The notes under the pieces: model-generated
What the model was told of the DNA's origin: nothing
What the model saw: the letters and a program-made list of their open reading frames with translations, nothing else
Database searches by the model: none
Source of the DNA: Candidatus Sulfotelmatobacter sp.
GTDB lineage: Bacteria; Acidobacteriota; Terriglobia; Terriglobales; Acidobacteriaceae
Reading direction: 5' to 3'
Assembly: GCA_030040965.1 (NCBI GenBank)
Contig: JASHOT010000080.1
Coordinates: 1 to 33,227 of the forward strand
DNA: 33,227 bases
Shown: piece after piece, positions 17,103 to 25,387 of the stretch
Numbering within the stretch: position 1 is the stretch's first letter
How the letters are laid out: each line of letters starts with the position of its first letter
Program-made: the position numbers and the translations under genes

Positions 17103-17522
17103 ATGCCAGTTGCTCTTTCCGCATCAGCAAAGAAACTGATTGACCGCCCTAACTTTGCCCATCTCGCCACACTCATGCCGGACGGATCTCCGCTGTCGAC
17201 GCCAGTTTGGATCGGACGCGACGGCGACCGCATCGTGATCTCGATCAGCGATTTCTCTCTAAAGGGCAAGAACACGAAGAAAGACCCGCGAGTTTCAATT
17301 TCGATTGTTGATTTCGAAAATCCCTATCACGAGGTGCAGATTCGCGGGCGAGTCGTCGAACGCAGACCCGATCCGGAATTGGTGATCATGGATCCGATTG
17401 CCCATAAGTACACGGGGAAGCCGTTTACCATGCGGGGGAATCCGCAGCGGATTGCGTTGCTGATAGAAGTCGAGAAGGAGAAATACACCGAAATCCCGAT
17501 TAAACACACACCGCCAAAATGA
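17103..17522 (+). CDS. PPOX-class split-barrel flavin/F420-dependent oxidoreductase
   Basis: 139 aa, the usual length of the pyridoxamine-oxidase-like split-barrel family. Characteristic segments are FAHLATLMPDGSPLSTPVW at about residues 18-36, then IVISISDFSLKGKNTKKDPRVSISI and YHEVQIRGRVVE. The pattern is closest to the F420-dependent TIGR03618-type group; the cofactor (F420, FMN or haem) cannot be settled by eye. The ATG at 17103 is chosen because GGGAGG ends 3-4 bases before it; the longer frame from a TTG at 17073 has no such site and overlaps larB. It probably shares larB's transcript. A GC-rich palindrome follows 6 bp after the stop. Confidence 0.85.
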   Translation: MPVALSASAKKLIDRPNFAHLATLMPDGSPLSTPVWIGRDGDRIVISISDFSLKGKNTKKDPRVSISIVDFENPYHEVQIRGRVVERRPDPELVIMDPIAHKYTGKPFTMRGNPQRIALLIEVEKEKYTEIPIKHTPPK

Positions 17523-17528
17523 AATAAA

Positions 17529-17548
17529 GGCGCGGCCCGGGCCGCGCC
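17529..17548 (-). terminator. terminator palindrome between convergent genes
   Basis: GGCGCGGCCCGGGCCGCGCC is a perfect 20-bp palindrome. On the minus strand it is followed by TTTATTTCATTTT, making it a good terminator for the BON-protein gene. On the plus strand the following sequence is poor in T, so it would serve the larB unit less well. The terminator at 21369-21390 has nearly the same stem. Confidence 0.65.
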
Positions 17549-17593
17549 TCTGTCACCGCTACATCAACCTGCTTCCTCCGCAGACTCGCCGAC

Positions 17594-18361
17594 TTACGAC
17601 TTGCTGGCCACCCGCAGCTTGTTTTCGACGCTGAAAGCGCCGGGCAGTTGATTGGCTCGGATTCCGGCAACGTTTTTATCCATTGCGCTGTCGACCGTCC
17701 CGTACAGAATCACATGCCCATTGTCAACGATGATGCGGATGGGCCGCGCCGGATCCATGGCGTACTTGCTCAGCACCGGATCGCTGTAGAGCAGGCGAGC
17801 CGCGCGTAGACGCAAGCCATCGTCGATCATGGAAACCGGCTCGAGCTGCACATTGTCGATCACGTCCTTCACGCCGGGCATGTTGGCGATGTCGGCCATC
17901 GCCTCATCGCGGCCCACGCCGGTGCGATCCTGACCTTCGACCGTGACCACACCGTCGTTCACGCTGAGCGCGAAGAAGTCGAAGGTGCTGTCATAGCCCG
18001 AGCGCACGTAGCGCAATTTGGTGGCAAGCTTTTCTTCCAGCTGCGCATCGGGCACGTTCGCACCCGCAACCGCGATCAGGTTGCGCACGCCCTGCACGTT
18101 AGCGGTCTTGCGCGCATCTTTCGTGGCATCGAGCTTGCGCTGATAAAGATCGACCGTGCCCGTCAGGGTCACAATGCCGTCTTCCACGCTCGCTTTAACA
18201 TCGGCAAAAGCAGCTTTCTTCGCCAGCTTCCCCGTCACCGCGGATTGAATCTGGCCGTCATAGCGTGCCGCTGCGGCGGTTTCTGCCATCAGCGTGGCAC
18301 CGAGCAGGCTCACCGCGAGCACTACTCCTGTGAAGTTTTTGAAGAATCGATTCGTTTTCAT
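17594..18361 (-). CDS. secreted protein with three BON domains
   Basis: 255 aa from the ATG at 18359-18361, which is preceded by GGAGG with good spacing and followed by a signal peptide (MKTNRFFKNFTGVVLAVSLLGATLMAETAAA cleavage region). The frame stays open 22 codons upstream, but that part lies in the leader and is not needed. Three BON modules follow: about 34-98 (VKASVEDGIVTLTGTVD), 102-180 (LSVNDGVVTVEGQDR) and 185-252 (IIVDNGHVILYGTVDS). BON domains (OsmY-like) act in the periplasm and are thought to bind phospholipid or stabilise the envelope under stress. It is divergent from the hybrid histidine kinase, across a gap holding two inverted repeats that could control it. Confidence 0.88.
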   Translation of the reverse strand: MKTNRFFKNFTGVVLAVSLLGATLMAETAAAARYDGQIQSAVTGKLAKKAAFADVKASVEDGIVTLTGTVDLYQRKLDATKDARKTANVQGVRNLIAVAGANVPDAQLEEKLATKLRYVRSGYDSTFDFFALSVNDGVVTVEGQDRTGVGRDEAMADIANMPGVKDVIDNVQLEPVSMIDDGLRLRAARLLYSDPVLSKYAMDPARPIRIIVDNGHVILYGTVDSAMDKNVAGIRANQLPGAFSVENKLRVASKS

Positions 18362-18398
18362 AAATTGCCTCCGATCCAAATTTCCCAGCTCCCCACCA

Positions 18399-18421
18399 AA
18401 ACTTTCTTCGAGCGAAAGTTT
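18399..18421. repeat. inverted repeat in the BON-gene leader
   Basis: AAACTTTC (18399-18406) is repeated inverted as GAAAGTTT (18414-18421) around a 7-base loop. It lies 38 bases upstream of the BON-protein ATG, just before its ribosome-binding site. It could be an operator or a leader hairpin. A further copy of the half-site core, GAAACTTT, lies at 18454-18461. Confidence 0.5.
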
Positions 18422-18464
18422 CTTCAACTCGGGGTCACCTCCGACCCGTTGACGAAACTTTACG

Positions 18465-18484
18465 AATTAACCATCTGGTTAATT
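18465..18484. promoter_or_regulatory. perfect 20-bp palindrome, candidate operator
   Basis: AATTAACCA and TGGTTAATT flank a 2-base centre, with no mismatch. The size and symmetry fit the binding site of a dimeric HTH repressor (ArsR- or TetR-type operators look like this). It sits in the gap between the divergent BON and histidine-kinase genes. The window has no ArsR or TetR gene nearby, so the regulator is unknown. Confidence 0.55.
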
Positions 18485-18766
18485 TATTCGATGTCAGTTG
18501 AAACCCGGCAGGTGCAGGTTTGTAGCGGAGTGAAAGAAAAGAAAATGGCAGCCTTGCCGAGGAGCAAGAAACTTTGGCTATAAACGCGGGTTCCTACCAC
18601 ATAAGCGCATCTATCGGCTATTGAATTTTCGTGAATCCTCGATCGCTACTCTCCATTTTCGAACCCTCCCGATTAGGGCCGAACTGCCGTTACCCCAGTA
18701 ACTTTCGAGGCAGTACCCTGCGTTCTACCATCGTCCAGACTGCGAATTCGGAGGGGCAATTCGCGC

Positions 18767-21328
18767 ATGGGCGAACGTGTCGATTCATCGGCACAGGGAA
18801 GTCTCGGTCCCGCCACGGCCAGGAAGCGCGTGGCGGAGGCCGTGCCTTCGCGCCTAAACGGCCAACGGCCGGTCCCTGCAGAAAACGATTTCTGCACCGA
18901 TAATTCCTGCCCGGTGCCGCCGGTTCACGAAGCTCCGCCCTACAGTCCAGACAACGCACAGGCGCGCGTGCATTTTCTCGAGCAGATGTTTCAGGCCTCG
19001 CCCGACGGCCTGAGCATTGCTGACAACAGCCATCGCGTTCTGTGGGCCAATGAGACGTTTATCCGCATGTTTGGCTACACGCTCAATGAAGTGATTGGTC
19101 AGCCTCTGGAGAGCCTGGTGGTGCCCTCCGATCGTCAGCCGGAATCAGCGTGGGTGACCGAGGCGCTGCAGAAAGGCGAGCGCATCACGCTTGAAACCGA
19201 GCGGCGGAAGAAAGACGGCACGCTTCTCGATGTTTGCCTTTCCTGCGCACCTATGCGGCTGGAAGGAGAAATCTGCGGCTTTTATGCCGGCTATCACGAC
19301 ATCTCAGACCGCAAACGCGTGGAGGCGCTGAGTTCGGCGCTCTACCGCGTCGCCGAGAAAAGCAGCAGCGCGCATGATCTGCAACAGTTTTTTGCCGCGG
19401 TTCACAGCATTATTGACGAACTGATGTATGCGCGGAATTTCTACATCGCGCTCTACGATCCCGCCACCGATCTCGTCAGTTTTCCCTATTTTGTGGACGA
19501 GCACGACACGGCACCCGCACCCAAGAAAATTGGCCGCGGGCTCACCGACTATCTCATTCGCACCGGCGAGCCACTGTTGGCCACGCCGGAAGTCTTGCAG
19601 GCCATGGAGGATCGCGGCGAGGTCGCCCGCAACGGATCGCGCTCGCTTGACTGGATGGGCGTTCCGCTGAAGGTCAACAATCACACCTTCGGCGTGCTGG
19701 CTGTGCAGACTTATACCAAGAACATCCGCTACGGCCAGGCCGACAAGGAAATTTTGACGTTCGTGGCGCGGCAACTGGCGAGCGCAGTCGAGATCAAACG
19801 CAACGAGCAGGCGCTGCGCCGTTCCGAGGCGCGCTATCGCTCGCTGGTGCAGAGCTCGGTCTATGGTATCTATCGCTCCAGTCTCGAAGGCCGCTTCCTC
19901 GATGTGAACCCTGCGCTGATCACCATGCTCGGCTACGGTTCCCCGGAAGAAGTTCTGCTGCTAGATCCGGAAAAGCAGGTGTTTGCGCAGCCCGAGGAGC
20001 ACACACGCCTGATCGACGAATTCCGCCGCAGCGGCCGGCTGGATGGAATCGAAGTGAAGTGGAAGAGAAAAGACGGCCACTCCATCACGGTGCGCATCAG
20101 CGGACGGGCCGTCAGCAGCGCCGACGAGCCTGCCGACGTGCTCGAAGCCATCGCCGAAGACGTAACCGACCGCCGCGTGCTGGAAGATCAGTTCCGCCAG
20201 GCGCAGAAAATGGAAGCCGTCGGACGCCTCGCCGGCGGTGTCGCCCACGACTTCAACAATCTGCTCATGGTGGTCAGCGGATACGCCGAAGTCCTGCTCT
20301 CCGAGCTCGACGCCACCCATCCGTTGCAGGAAAAAGCGCGCGCCATCCAGCAGGCTTCCGACCGCGCAACTACGTTAACGCGACAGTTGCTTGCCTTCAG
20401 CCGCAAGCAGCTGCTGGAGCTGAAAGTGGTCGACGTGAACTCGATCGTGGCCGACATGGAACGCCTGCTGCGCCCTCTGATCGGCGAGAACGTGGAGTTG
20501 ATTGCCAAACTCGCTCCCGAAGCCGGATTCACGCGCGCCGACGTCGGCCAGCTCGAACAGGTTCTGATGAATCTGGTGGTCAATGCCAAAGACGCCATGC
20601 CCGCGGGCGGAAAACTCACCATCGAGACGCAAAACATTGTGGTGGATGAAAACCATCGCCGCGGCCAAACCTTCATCCGCCCCGGCCACTACGTCATGCT
20701 TTCGGTCAGCGACACCGGCATGGGCATGGACAAAGAAACGCAATCCCGAATTTTCGAGCCGTTTTTTACCACCAAGGAAAAAGGCAAGGGCACCGGCCTC
20801 GGCCTATCCACGGTGTACGGCATCGTCAAGCAAAGCGGAGGCTATGTAATGGTGCAGAGTGAAGAAGGACAAGGCACCACCTTCCATATTTATTTGCCTC
20901 GCGTCGAAGGATCGGCGGAAAAGCATGCCGCTCCGGTCGCGAGCGCAGCCGCCGGCGGCACAGAGACGATTCTGCTGGTCGAAGACGAAGAGTCGGTACG
21001 GCAGCTCGTCCGCGAAACCCTGGTCGTCAAGGGATATCGCGTGCTGGAAGCGGAAAATGGCGAAGCCGGACTGGCGGCGGCGAACCGCGCCACCGAAAAC
21101 AAAGAAACGATCGATCTCGTCATCACCGACGTGATCATGCCCGGCATGGGCGGCCGCGAACTGGTGCAGGAGCTGGCCAAGACCACCCCGCAGACTAAAG
21201 TGCTCTATCTCTCCGGCTACACCGAAGACGCGGTCAGCGGGGCCGCCATGGGCAGCGGCACGGCATTTCTGCAAAAGCCCTTCACGCTGCAGAATCTGTC
21301 ACGGAAGGTGCGGGAAGTGCTGGGATAG
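18767..21328 (+). CDS. soluble hybrid sensor histidine kinase (PAS-GAF-PAS-HisKA-HATPase-REC)
   Basis: 853 aa. After about 65 unstructured residues come a PAS domain (about 70-185, ASPDGLSIADNSHRVLWANE), a GAF domain (190-348), a second PAS (354-470), the dimerisation helix with phospho-accepting H494 (GGVAHDFNNLLMVVSGY), an ATPase (N-box near 604, DTGMGM near 648, GKGTGLGLSTVYG near 672) and a C-terminal receiver. The receiver has E739-D740-E741, phospho-accepting D788 (VITDVIMPGMGG) and K837 (QKPF). No membrane segment is seen, so it senses a cytoplasmic signal, perhaps redox or a small ligand. No separate response regulator is adjacent. The ATG has GGAGGGG 10 bases upstream. It is transcribed away from the BON gene. 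Confidence 0.93.
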   Translation: MGERVDSSAQGSLGPATARKRVAEAVPSRLNGQRPVPAENDFCTDNSCPVPPVHEAPPYSPDNAQARVHFLEQMFQASPDGLSIADNSHRVLWANETFIRMFGYTLNEVIGQPLESLVVPSDRQPESAWVTEALQKGERITLETERRKKDGTLLDVCLSCAPMRLEGEICGFYAGYHDISDRKRVEALSSALYRVAEKSSSAHDLQQFFAAVHSIIDELMYARNFYIALYDPATDLVSFPYFVDEHDTAPAPKKIGRGLTDYLIRTGEPLLATPEVLQAMEDRGEVARNGSRSLDWMGVPLKVNNHTFGVLAVQTYTKNIRYGQADKEILTFVARQLASAVEIKRNEQALRRSEARYRSLVQSSVYGIYRSSLEGRFLDVNPALITMLGYGSPEEVLLLDPEKQVFAQPEEHTRLIDEFRRSGRLDGIEVKWKRKDGHSITVRISGRAVSSADEPADVLEAIAEDVTDRRVLEDQFRQAQKMEAVGRLAGGVAHDFNNLLMVVSGYAEVLLSELDATHPLQEKARAIQQASDRATTLTRQLLAFSRKQLLELKVVDVNSIVADMERLLRPLIGENVELIAKLAPEAGFTRADVGQLEQVLMNLVVNAKDAMPAGGKLTIETQNIVVDENHRRGQTFIRPGHYVMLSVSDTGMGMDKETQSRIFEPFFTTKEKGKGTGLGLSTVYGIVKQSGGYVMVQSEEGQGTTFHIYLPRVEGSAEKHAAPVASAAAGGTETILLVEDEESVRQLVRETLVVKGYRVLEAENGEAGLAAANRATENKETIDLVITDVIMPGMGGRELVQELAKTTPQTKVLYLSGYTEDAVSGAAMGSGTAFLQKPFTLQNLSRKVREVLG

Positions 21329-21368
21329 GGTCGGCCCGAGCAGAGATGCTTCCAGCAACAAAGAAAAG

Positions 21369-21390
21369 GGGCGCGGCGTAAGCCGCGCCC
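21369..21390 (-). terminator. terminator between convergent genes
   Basis: GGGCGCGGC (21369-21377) and GCCGCGCCC (21382-21390) form a perfect 9-bp stem around GTAA. On the minus strand CCTTTTCTTTGTT follows, so it mainly serves the lipoprotein gene; it may also stop readthrough from the histidine kinase. Confidence 0.7.
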
Positions 21391-21419
21391 TGTTACTTTG
21401 CAGCGGTTCGAACCGGCCT

Positions 21420-23174
21420 CTACTTCTTCTTCAGGTTCTGCCGGGCCTTCGCTGCCTTCGACGACGGATGCACCATCGCAAAGTGCGGCAGCATCGCCGC
21501 CTTGGCCGACGAGCCTGAGGCATTCTGTAGCTGGAATGACCCGACTGAGAACTGCCCGCTCGTATCGGTCTCGAGGAATATGTTATTCGTGCCGTCCACG
21601 GTATAGAAGGTCACGCCGAGGTCGCCAATGAGCGACAAGCTGCTATTGGTCTGCAAGCTTGGGAACTGAAGCGTGCCTTGGCCATTCGAGCTGACACTGT
21701 AGCTGGCGTTGCTGCCGGTATTCAGATTGTAGTCGGAGATCAGAGCGCCGGAGTTGTTAACGTCGTAGAGGCCGGTTACGTCGCTGCTACTGGTAGCCGT
21801 AAACTCTGCGATCATATCCACCTCCTCCGATGACTCTTCTCCCTCGTCGTTTTCCACAACCGCAGCGCCCGTCAAGTTCAGGCCATATCCCTGCGCCGAC
21901 GTTCCAAACGAGGTTGTGCTCTGCAGGAAAGCCGTTCCTGCACTGATCCCGCCTGTACCGGCGTCTACCTCGAGGAGTACTACGCCCGCCCCGCCCGTAC
22001 CGTAGGAAAAGGGATAGGCCGCGAACGTGTAGGTCCCGGTGTTCGACTCGTCAGCCTGGTTCCAGCCCCCGTTGTAAAATCCAGTTAGAGTTAGGGCTGA
22101 ACGCGCTCCTGACGTGGCATAGTTGCCGGCTGGCGATCCATTGCCTGCGCCGACGACAGCGTCGTTCCAGTTCTCGACGCCCGTCGTGATCGAACCCCCG
22201 CTTGCCGCAAGAACCGCCCCGGTTACAAGCGGCCCGCCCTCAGAGTCATCCCCGCTCATCGTGAAAACGAGGTTGCCGCTCGGGAACGATTGTCCTGTCG
22301 AAACATACGCGTCGCCCGCCAAGACAGCCGTCCCATCGGTTTCGATCAACTTGAGGTGGGTAGAGTCGATGATCCACACGTCGAAGTTAAGCGAGGGGAA
22401 TAGCCCATTGCCAGTAGTCAGAGTTGCAGTGCCCGCCCCCGATCCCGAAGCGGGGACGAAGATGCCGCTGGAGGTCTCGATCTGAAGGGAAGTCAGGTTT
22501 GTCGAGTTGCCATTGTCGTTGAAGTCCTGTATTCCCGACTGGACCGCGCCACTGCTGCTCAGCGTGACCGAGCCAATGCTGCCCAGCGGGTTAAGAGAGG
22601 TATCCACGCCGCTCAGCGCGAAGGAGTAAGAACCCTCGAGCGCAGTCTGTGCGACACCGGAGGTTTGCGTATCGACGGTTCCACTGCCGGTGCCGTTGGA
22701 ATCGAACCGCGTGATCAGTCCGTGATTGGTCGACGTCATAACAAAGTCAATTCCAATCGGGTAGGAAGTGCTTCCGATGGTGACGCTCAGCGTCCCGCTT
22801 CCTCTGCCATCGGCGGTGATTGCGTAGTTACCACTGGCGGATAAGCCCGTCTGGACATTGCTAGTCAGCCCAAGAGCAGCTGCCAGTTCGGGGTCGTTGA
22901 GGTCGATCGTAGCGGTCATGGTGCCATTCGTCGAGCCGCTGCCCGGCGTGGCCGTGATTGTTCCGGCTGCCGCGAAGAAGATGGTGTTAGACGCAGCATT
23001 GGTCGCCGTGAAATCCTCGCCTGAGAACGAGAAGACGTATGTGCCGCTGAAATTGGCGTTGGTGAACCCTCCAGTTGGAGGCGGTGTGGGTTTGTTGGAG
23101 TTGCTTCCGCATCCGACGAGGAACGCGAGACTGAGAAGGGCGGCTGAGAACAGAAGGCGATTGCGTAGCGACAT
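21420..23174 (-). CDS. modular secreted lipoprotein, function unknown
   Basis: 584 aa from the ATG at 23172-23174, chosen because GGGGGAA precedes it and a lipoprotein signal follows directly: LLFSAALLSLAFLVGC, with C22 as the lipidation site. A Pro/Gly spacer follows. The rest is Gly/Ser/Thr-rich beta sequence, with three related openings: SGTYVFSFSGED (about residue 43), EGSYSFALSGVD (about 178) and SGNLVFTMSGDD (about 297). Each is followed by a GxVTLSSSGAV-like strand. These mark repeated modules of roughly 120-135 residues; a further, more divergent part fills residues 390-560. It ends in a basic tail (KAKQNLKKK region). Similar repeat lipoproteins occur in Acidobacteria with no known role. 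Surface display or adhesion is a guess. Confidence 0.75.
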   Translation of the reverse strand: MSLRNRLLFSAALLSLAFLVGCGSNSNKPTPPPTGGFTNANFSGTYVFSFSGEDFTATNAASNTIFFAAAGTITATPGSGSTNGTMTATIDLNDPELAAALGLTSNVQTGLSASGNYAITADGRGSGTLSVTIGSTSYPIGIDFVMTSTNHGLITRFDSNGTGSGTVDTQTSGVAQTALEGSYSFALSGVDTSLNPLGSIGSVTLSSSGAVQSGIQDFNDNGNSTNLTSLQIETSSGIFVPASGSGAGTATLTTGNGLFPSLNFDVWIIDSTHLKLIETDGTAVLAGDAYVSTGQSFPSGNLVFTMSGDDSEGGPLVTGAVLAASGGSITTGVENWNDAVVGAGNGSPAGNYATSGARSALTLTGFYNGGWNQADESNTGTYTFAAYPFSYGTGGAGVVLLEVDAGTGGISAGTAFLQSTTSFGTSAQGYGLNLTGAAVVENDEGEESSEEVDMIAEFTATSSSDVTGLYDVNNSGALISDYNLNTGSNASYSVSSNGQGTLQFPSLQTNSSLSLIGDLGVTFYTVDGTNNIFLETDTSGQFSVGSFQLQNASGSSAKAAMLPHFAMVHPSSKAAKARQNLKKK

Positions 23175-23351
23175 AACTTCCCCCTGACGAAGGCTTTTTC
23201 GGCGCTGAGTTTTGGATTTACGTGAATTCAGGGTAGCACGACTCATGGCTCGATGGTTCCAACCCGAATCTAGAGAATAAGTAGCGGAAGTAACCAGAAA
23301 ATCTTTTTTTACAACTCTTTACAGAGCAGTTAGTTCCGACCGCAGTTTACG

Positions 23352-23499
23352 GCGTCATCCCGAACGCCCGCACTTTCAGGTAGACCCCCCGACTTCAGTC
23401 GGGGGCGGGCGAAGCCGCGGACGGAGGGCTCTCCCAGAACCACTGGCCCGTGGTTCGGGAGATCCTTCGCTTGAAAAACAGCTCCGCTCGGGATGACGC
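23352..23499. mobile_element. MITE-like interspersed repeat with 12-bp terminal inverted repeats
   Basis: GCGTCATCCCGA (23352-23363) recurs inverted and perfect as TCGGGATGACGC (23488-23499). Two hairpins lie inside: CCCCCGACT/AGTCGGGGG (23386-23405), and CTCCC(A)GAACCAC/GTGGTTCGGGAG (23431-23461, one bulged A). No protein is encoded and no obvious target duplication is seen. The GTCATCCCGA...GATCCTTCGC...GGGATGAC layout resembles repeats scattered between Acidobacterial genes. This accounts for most of the 357 bp without a gene between mtnA and the lipoprotein gene; the rest (23175-23351) shows only a T-rich run at about 23305. Confidence 0.7.
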
Positions 23500-23531
23500 A
23501 ACGAAAACAACTCCCGGCTCAAGAGGACGCT

Positions 23532-24587
23532 TCACCCGCGAACTTCGGCTTCCTGCCCGGCCAACAGCCGCAGAGAATCGGCGTATGGGGCGCGGGCAAT
23601 GCCTTTTTCGGTGATGATGGCACTTACGTACTTCGCCGGCGTTACGTCGAACGCGGGATTTTCCACCGAGACGCCATCAGGCACCATCTGCTTTCCGGCG
23701 ATGTGTGTGACTTCCTTGACGTTACGTTGCTCGATGGGAATCTGGCTGCCGTCGGGGCAGGCGAGATCGACGGTGGAGATCGGCGCCGCGACATAAAACG
23801 GAATGCCGTGCTCCTTGGCCAGCACCGCAACCGTGTAGGTGCCGATTTTATTGGCCACGTCGCCGTTGGCAGCGATGCGGTCGGCGCCAACGACAATGGC
23901 CGCGATCTTTCCCTGGCGCATCATCGCGCCCGCCATGTTGTCGGAGATGACGGTGGTCGGAATTCCGTCTTTCATCAGCTCCCAGGCGGTAAGGCGCGCG
24001 CCTTGCAGGAACGGGCGCGTTTCGTCGGCATAGACATGAATTTTCTTGCCCGCTTCAACCGCCGCACGAATGACCCCCAGTGCCGTGCCATATCCCGCCG
24101 TGGCCAGCGCGCCGGCGTTGCAGTGGGTCAGCACTCCGCCTTCGCTGGGGATGAGCGTGGCGCCGTGGCGTCCCATGGCCTGGTTGGCGGCGATGTCTGC
24201 GGCGTGCATGCGCTGGGCTTCTTCGATCAGCGCCTGCTTGATCTGCGGAATGGGCCGAATGCGGATGCGCTCGAATTTTTCCTGCATGCGCCGGATCGCC
24301 CAGAAAAGATTGACCGCGGTCGGCCGCGTCTGGCCGATGACGTCGCAAATCTGGTCAAGCTCGCGTTTGAGGTCGCCGGTCGATTCGGCTTTGGAGTCGT
24401 TGATGCCGAGCGCGATGCCCATGGCCGCAGCTACGCCGATCGCCGGCGCGCCGCGCACCACCATGTTGCGGATGACGTCGGCGACCTGCTGGTAGGTGGT
24501 GCAGGTCACATAGGTTTCTTCGGTCGGCAGCTTCGTCTGGTCGAGGAAGCGCACGCCGCGGTCGGTCCATTCGAGAGTTTGAATCAT
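23532..24587 (-). CDS. mtnA: S-methyl-5-thioribose-1-phosphate isomerase
   Basis: 351 aa, the usual length. The product has the eIF2B-like isomerase signatures: [15 protein letters not shown] (residues 43-57), the catalytic cysteine C156 in [28 protein letters not shown], and the catalytic aspartate D236 in [18 protein letters not shown]. MtnA converts methylthioribose 1-phosphate to methylthioribulose 1-phosphate in methionine salvage. No other salvage gene lies in the window. The ATG has no Shine-Dalgarno sequence; its leader is mostly the octamer repeat shared with the end of pyrE. It is downstream of pyrE on the same strand with 67 bp between. Confidence 0.95.
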   Translation of the reverse strand: MIQTLEWTDRGVRFLDQTKLPTEETYVTCTTYQQVADVIRNMVVRGAPAIGVAAAMGIALGINDSKAESTGDLKRELDQICDVIGQTRPTAVNLFWAIRRMQEKFERIRIRPIPQIKQALIEEAQRMHAADIAANQAMGRHGATLIPSEGGVLTHCNAGALATAGYGTALGVIRAAVEAGKKIHVYADETRPFLQGARLTAWELMKDGIPTTVISDNMAGAMMRQGKIAAIVVGADRIAANGDVANKIGTYTVAVLAKEHGIPFYVAAPISTVDLACPDGSQIPIEQRNVKEVTHIAGKQMVPDGVSVENPAFDVTPAKYVSAIITEKGIARAPYADSLRLLAGQEAEVRG

Positions 24588-24595
24588 GGGATTAA

Positions 24596-24672
24596 GAAAT
24601 TGAGTGATTTAATCATTGGGTCATTCGAAAAGCCTTTTGGAATGACTGAATGACTCAATGGCTCAATGATCT
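24596..24672. repeat. inverted octamer repeats between mtnA and pyrE
   Basis: Positions 24641-24672 are four tandem octamers close to AATGACTC (AATGACTG, AATGACTC, AATGGCTC, AATGATCT). Positions 24596-24626 hold related octamers in reverse orientation. A short AAAAG/CTTTT centre joins them, so the whole could fold as one long imperfect hairpin. The repeat fills the gene gap and runs into the 3' end of pyrE, supplying its last few codons and stop. It could work as a terminator or mRNA end protector, or it may be an expanding sequence repeat. Confidence 0.65.
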
Positions 24673-25257
24673 AATTCCTGTCGGCTCGGTGTCGTCGCGT
24701 TGCAGGATGTGCTCCTTGCGCACGTCGGTCGCGTTGAAAATCGAAATGAACGGTGCGGGAGCTGCGGCCTTCTCCACCTTGGGCCGGCCGTTATGCTCTT
24801 CGCGCTCCACCAGACACATGACACCGGCGATTTCGAATCCGAATTCGCGCGCGGCTTCGATCGCCTGAATGGTCGAGGCGCCGGTGGTACAGACATCGTC
24901 GACAATCACAACACGAGCGCCCTTCTCGCGGAACCCTTCGATGCGCTGCCCGGTGCCGTGCTGCTTCTCAGCCTTGCGCACAAGGAATCCATTCAGTTCT
25001 CCGCTGACCACCGCGACTGCCACAACGATGGGATCAGCGCCCATGGTCAGGCCGCCGATGGCTTGCGGTTTCCAGTTGCGCGCACGAATCTCCTCCAGGA
25101 AAACCTCACCGACGAGGCGCGAGCCTTTGGCATCGAGCGTAGTAGTGCGGCAGTCGATGTAGTAGTCGCTCTTTGCTCCCGACGAGAGCGTAAACTCTCC
25201 CAGGCGAAAAGACTTGTGGGCCAGCGTGCTGAGCAGTTTCTGCCGCGAAAAATCCAT
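24655..25257 (-). CDS. pyrE: orotate phosphoribosyltransferase
   Basis: 200 aa. The PRPP-binding signature VVIVDDVCTTGAS (residues 116-128) is intact. The N-terminal LGEFTLSSGAKSDYYIDCR (19-37), GGLTMGADPIVVAVA (68-82) and the FLVRKAEKQHGTG loop (91-103) are all typical of PyrE. The enzyme joins orotate to PRPP to make OMP, the fifth step of pyrimidine synthesis. The last residues (RSLSH) are encoded by the octamer repeat shared with the mtnA gap, so the C-terminus has probably been replaced or extended by the repeat. It is divergent from the large propeller gene. No other pyr gene is in the window. Confidence 0.95.
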   Translation of the reverse strand: MDFSRQKLLSTLAHKSFRLGEFTLSSGAKSDYYIDCRTTTLDAKGSRLVGEVFLEEIRARNWKPQAIGGLTMGADPIVVAVAVVSGELNGFLVRKAEKQHGTGQRIEGFREKGARVVIVDDVCTTGASTIQAIEAAREFGFEIAGVMCLVEREEHNGRPKVEKAAAPAPFISIFNATDVRKEHILQRDDTEPTGIRSLSH

Positions 25258-25387
25258 GAAAATCTACGATACCACGCGGCGTGCGATATCCGCCCCGGGC
25301 CGCGCATCCGCGCCACTGTGCGTGATACCCTGACAGTTCCGCCGATTTCGAGCCAGCAGCCTGACCGGCGATCGAACATCTGCCGTC

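Noticed and set aside
23493-24653. 386-codon plus-strand frame opposite mtnA
   Set aside because: The minus strand encodes a complete MtnA with both catalytic residues; this is its antisense shadow.
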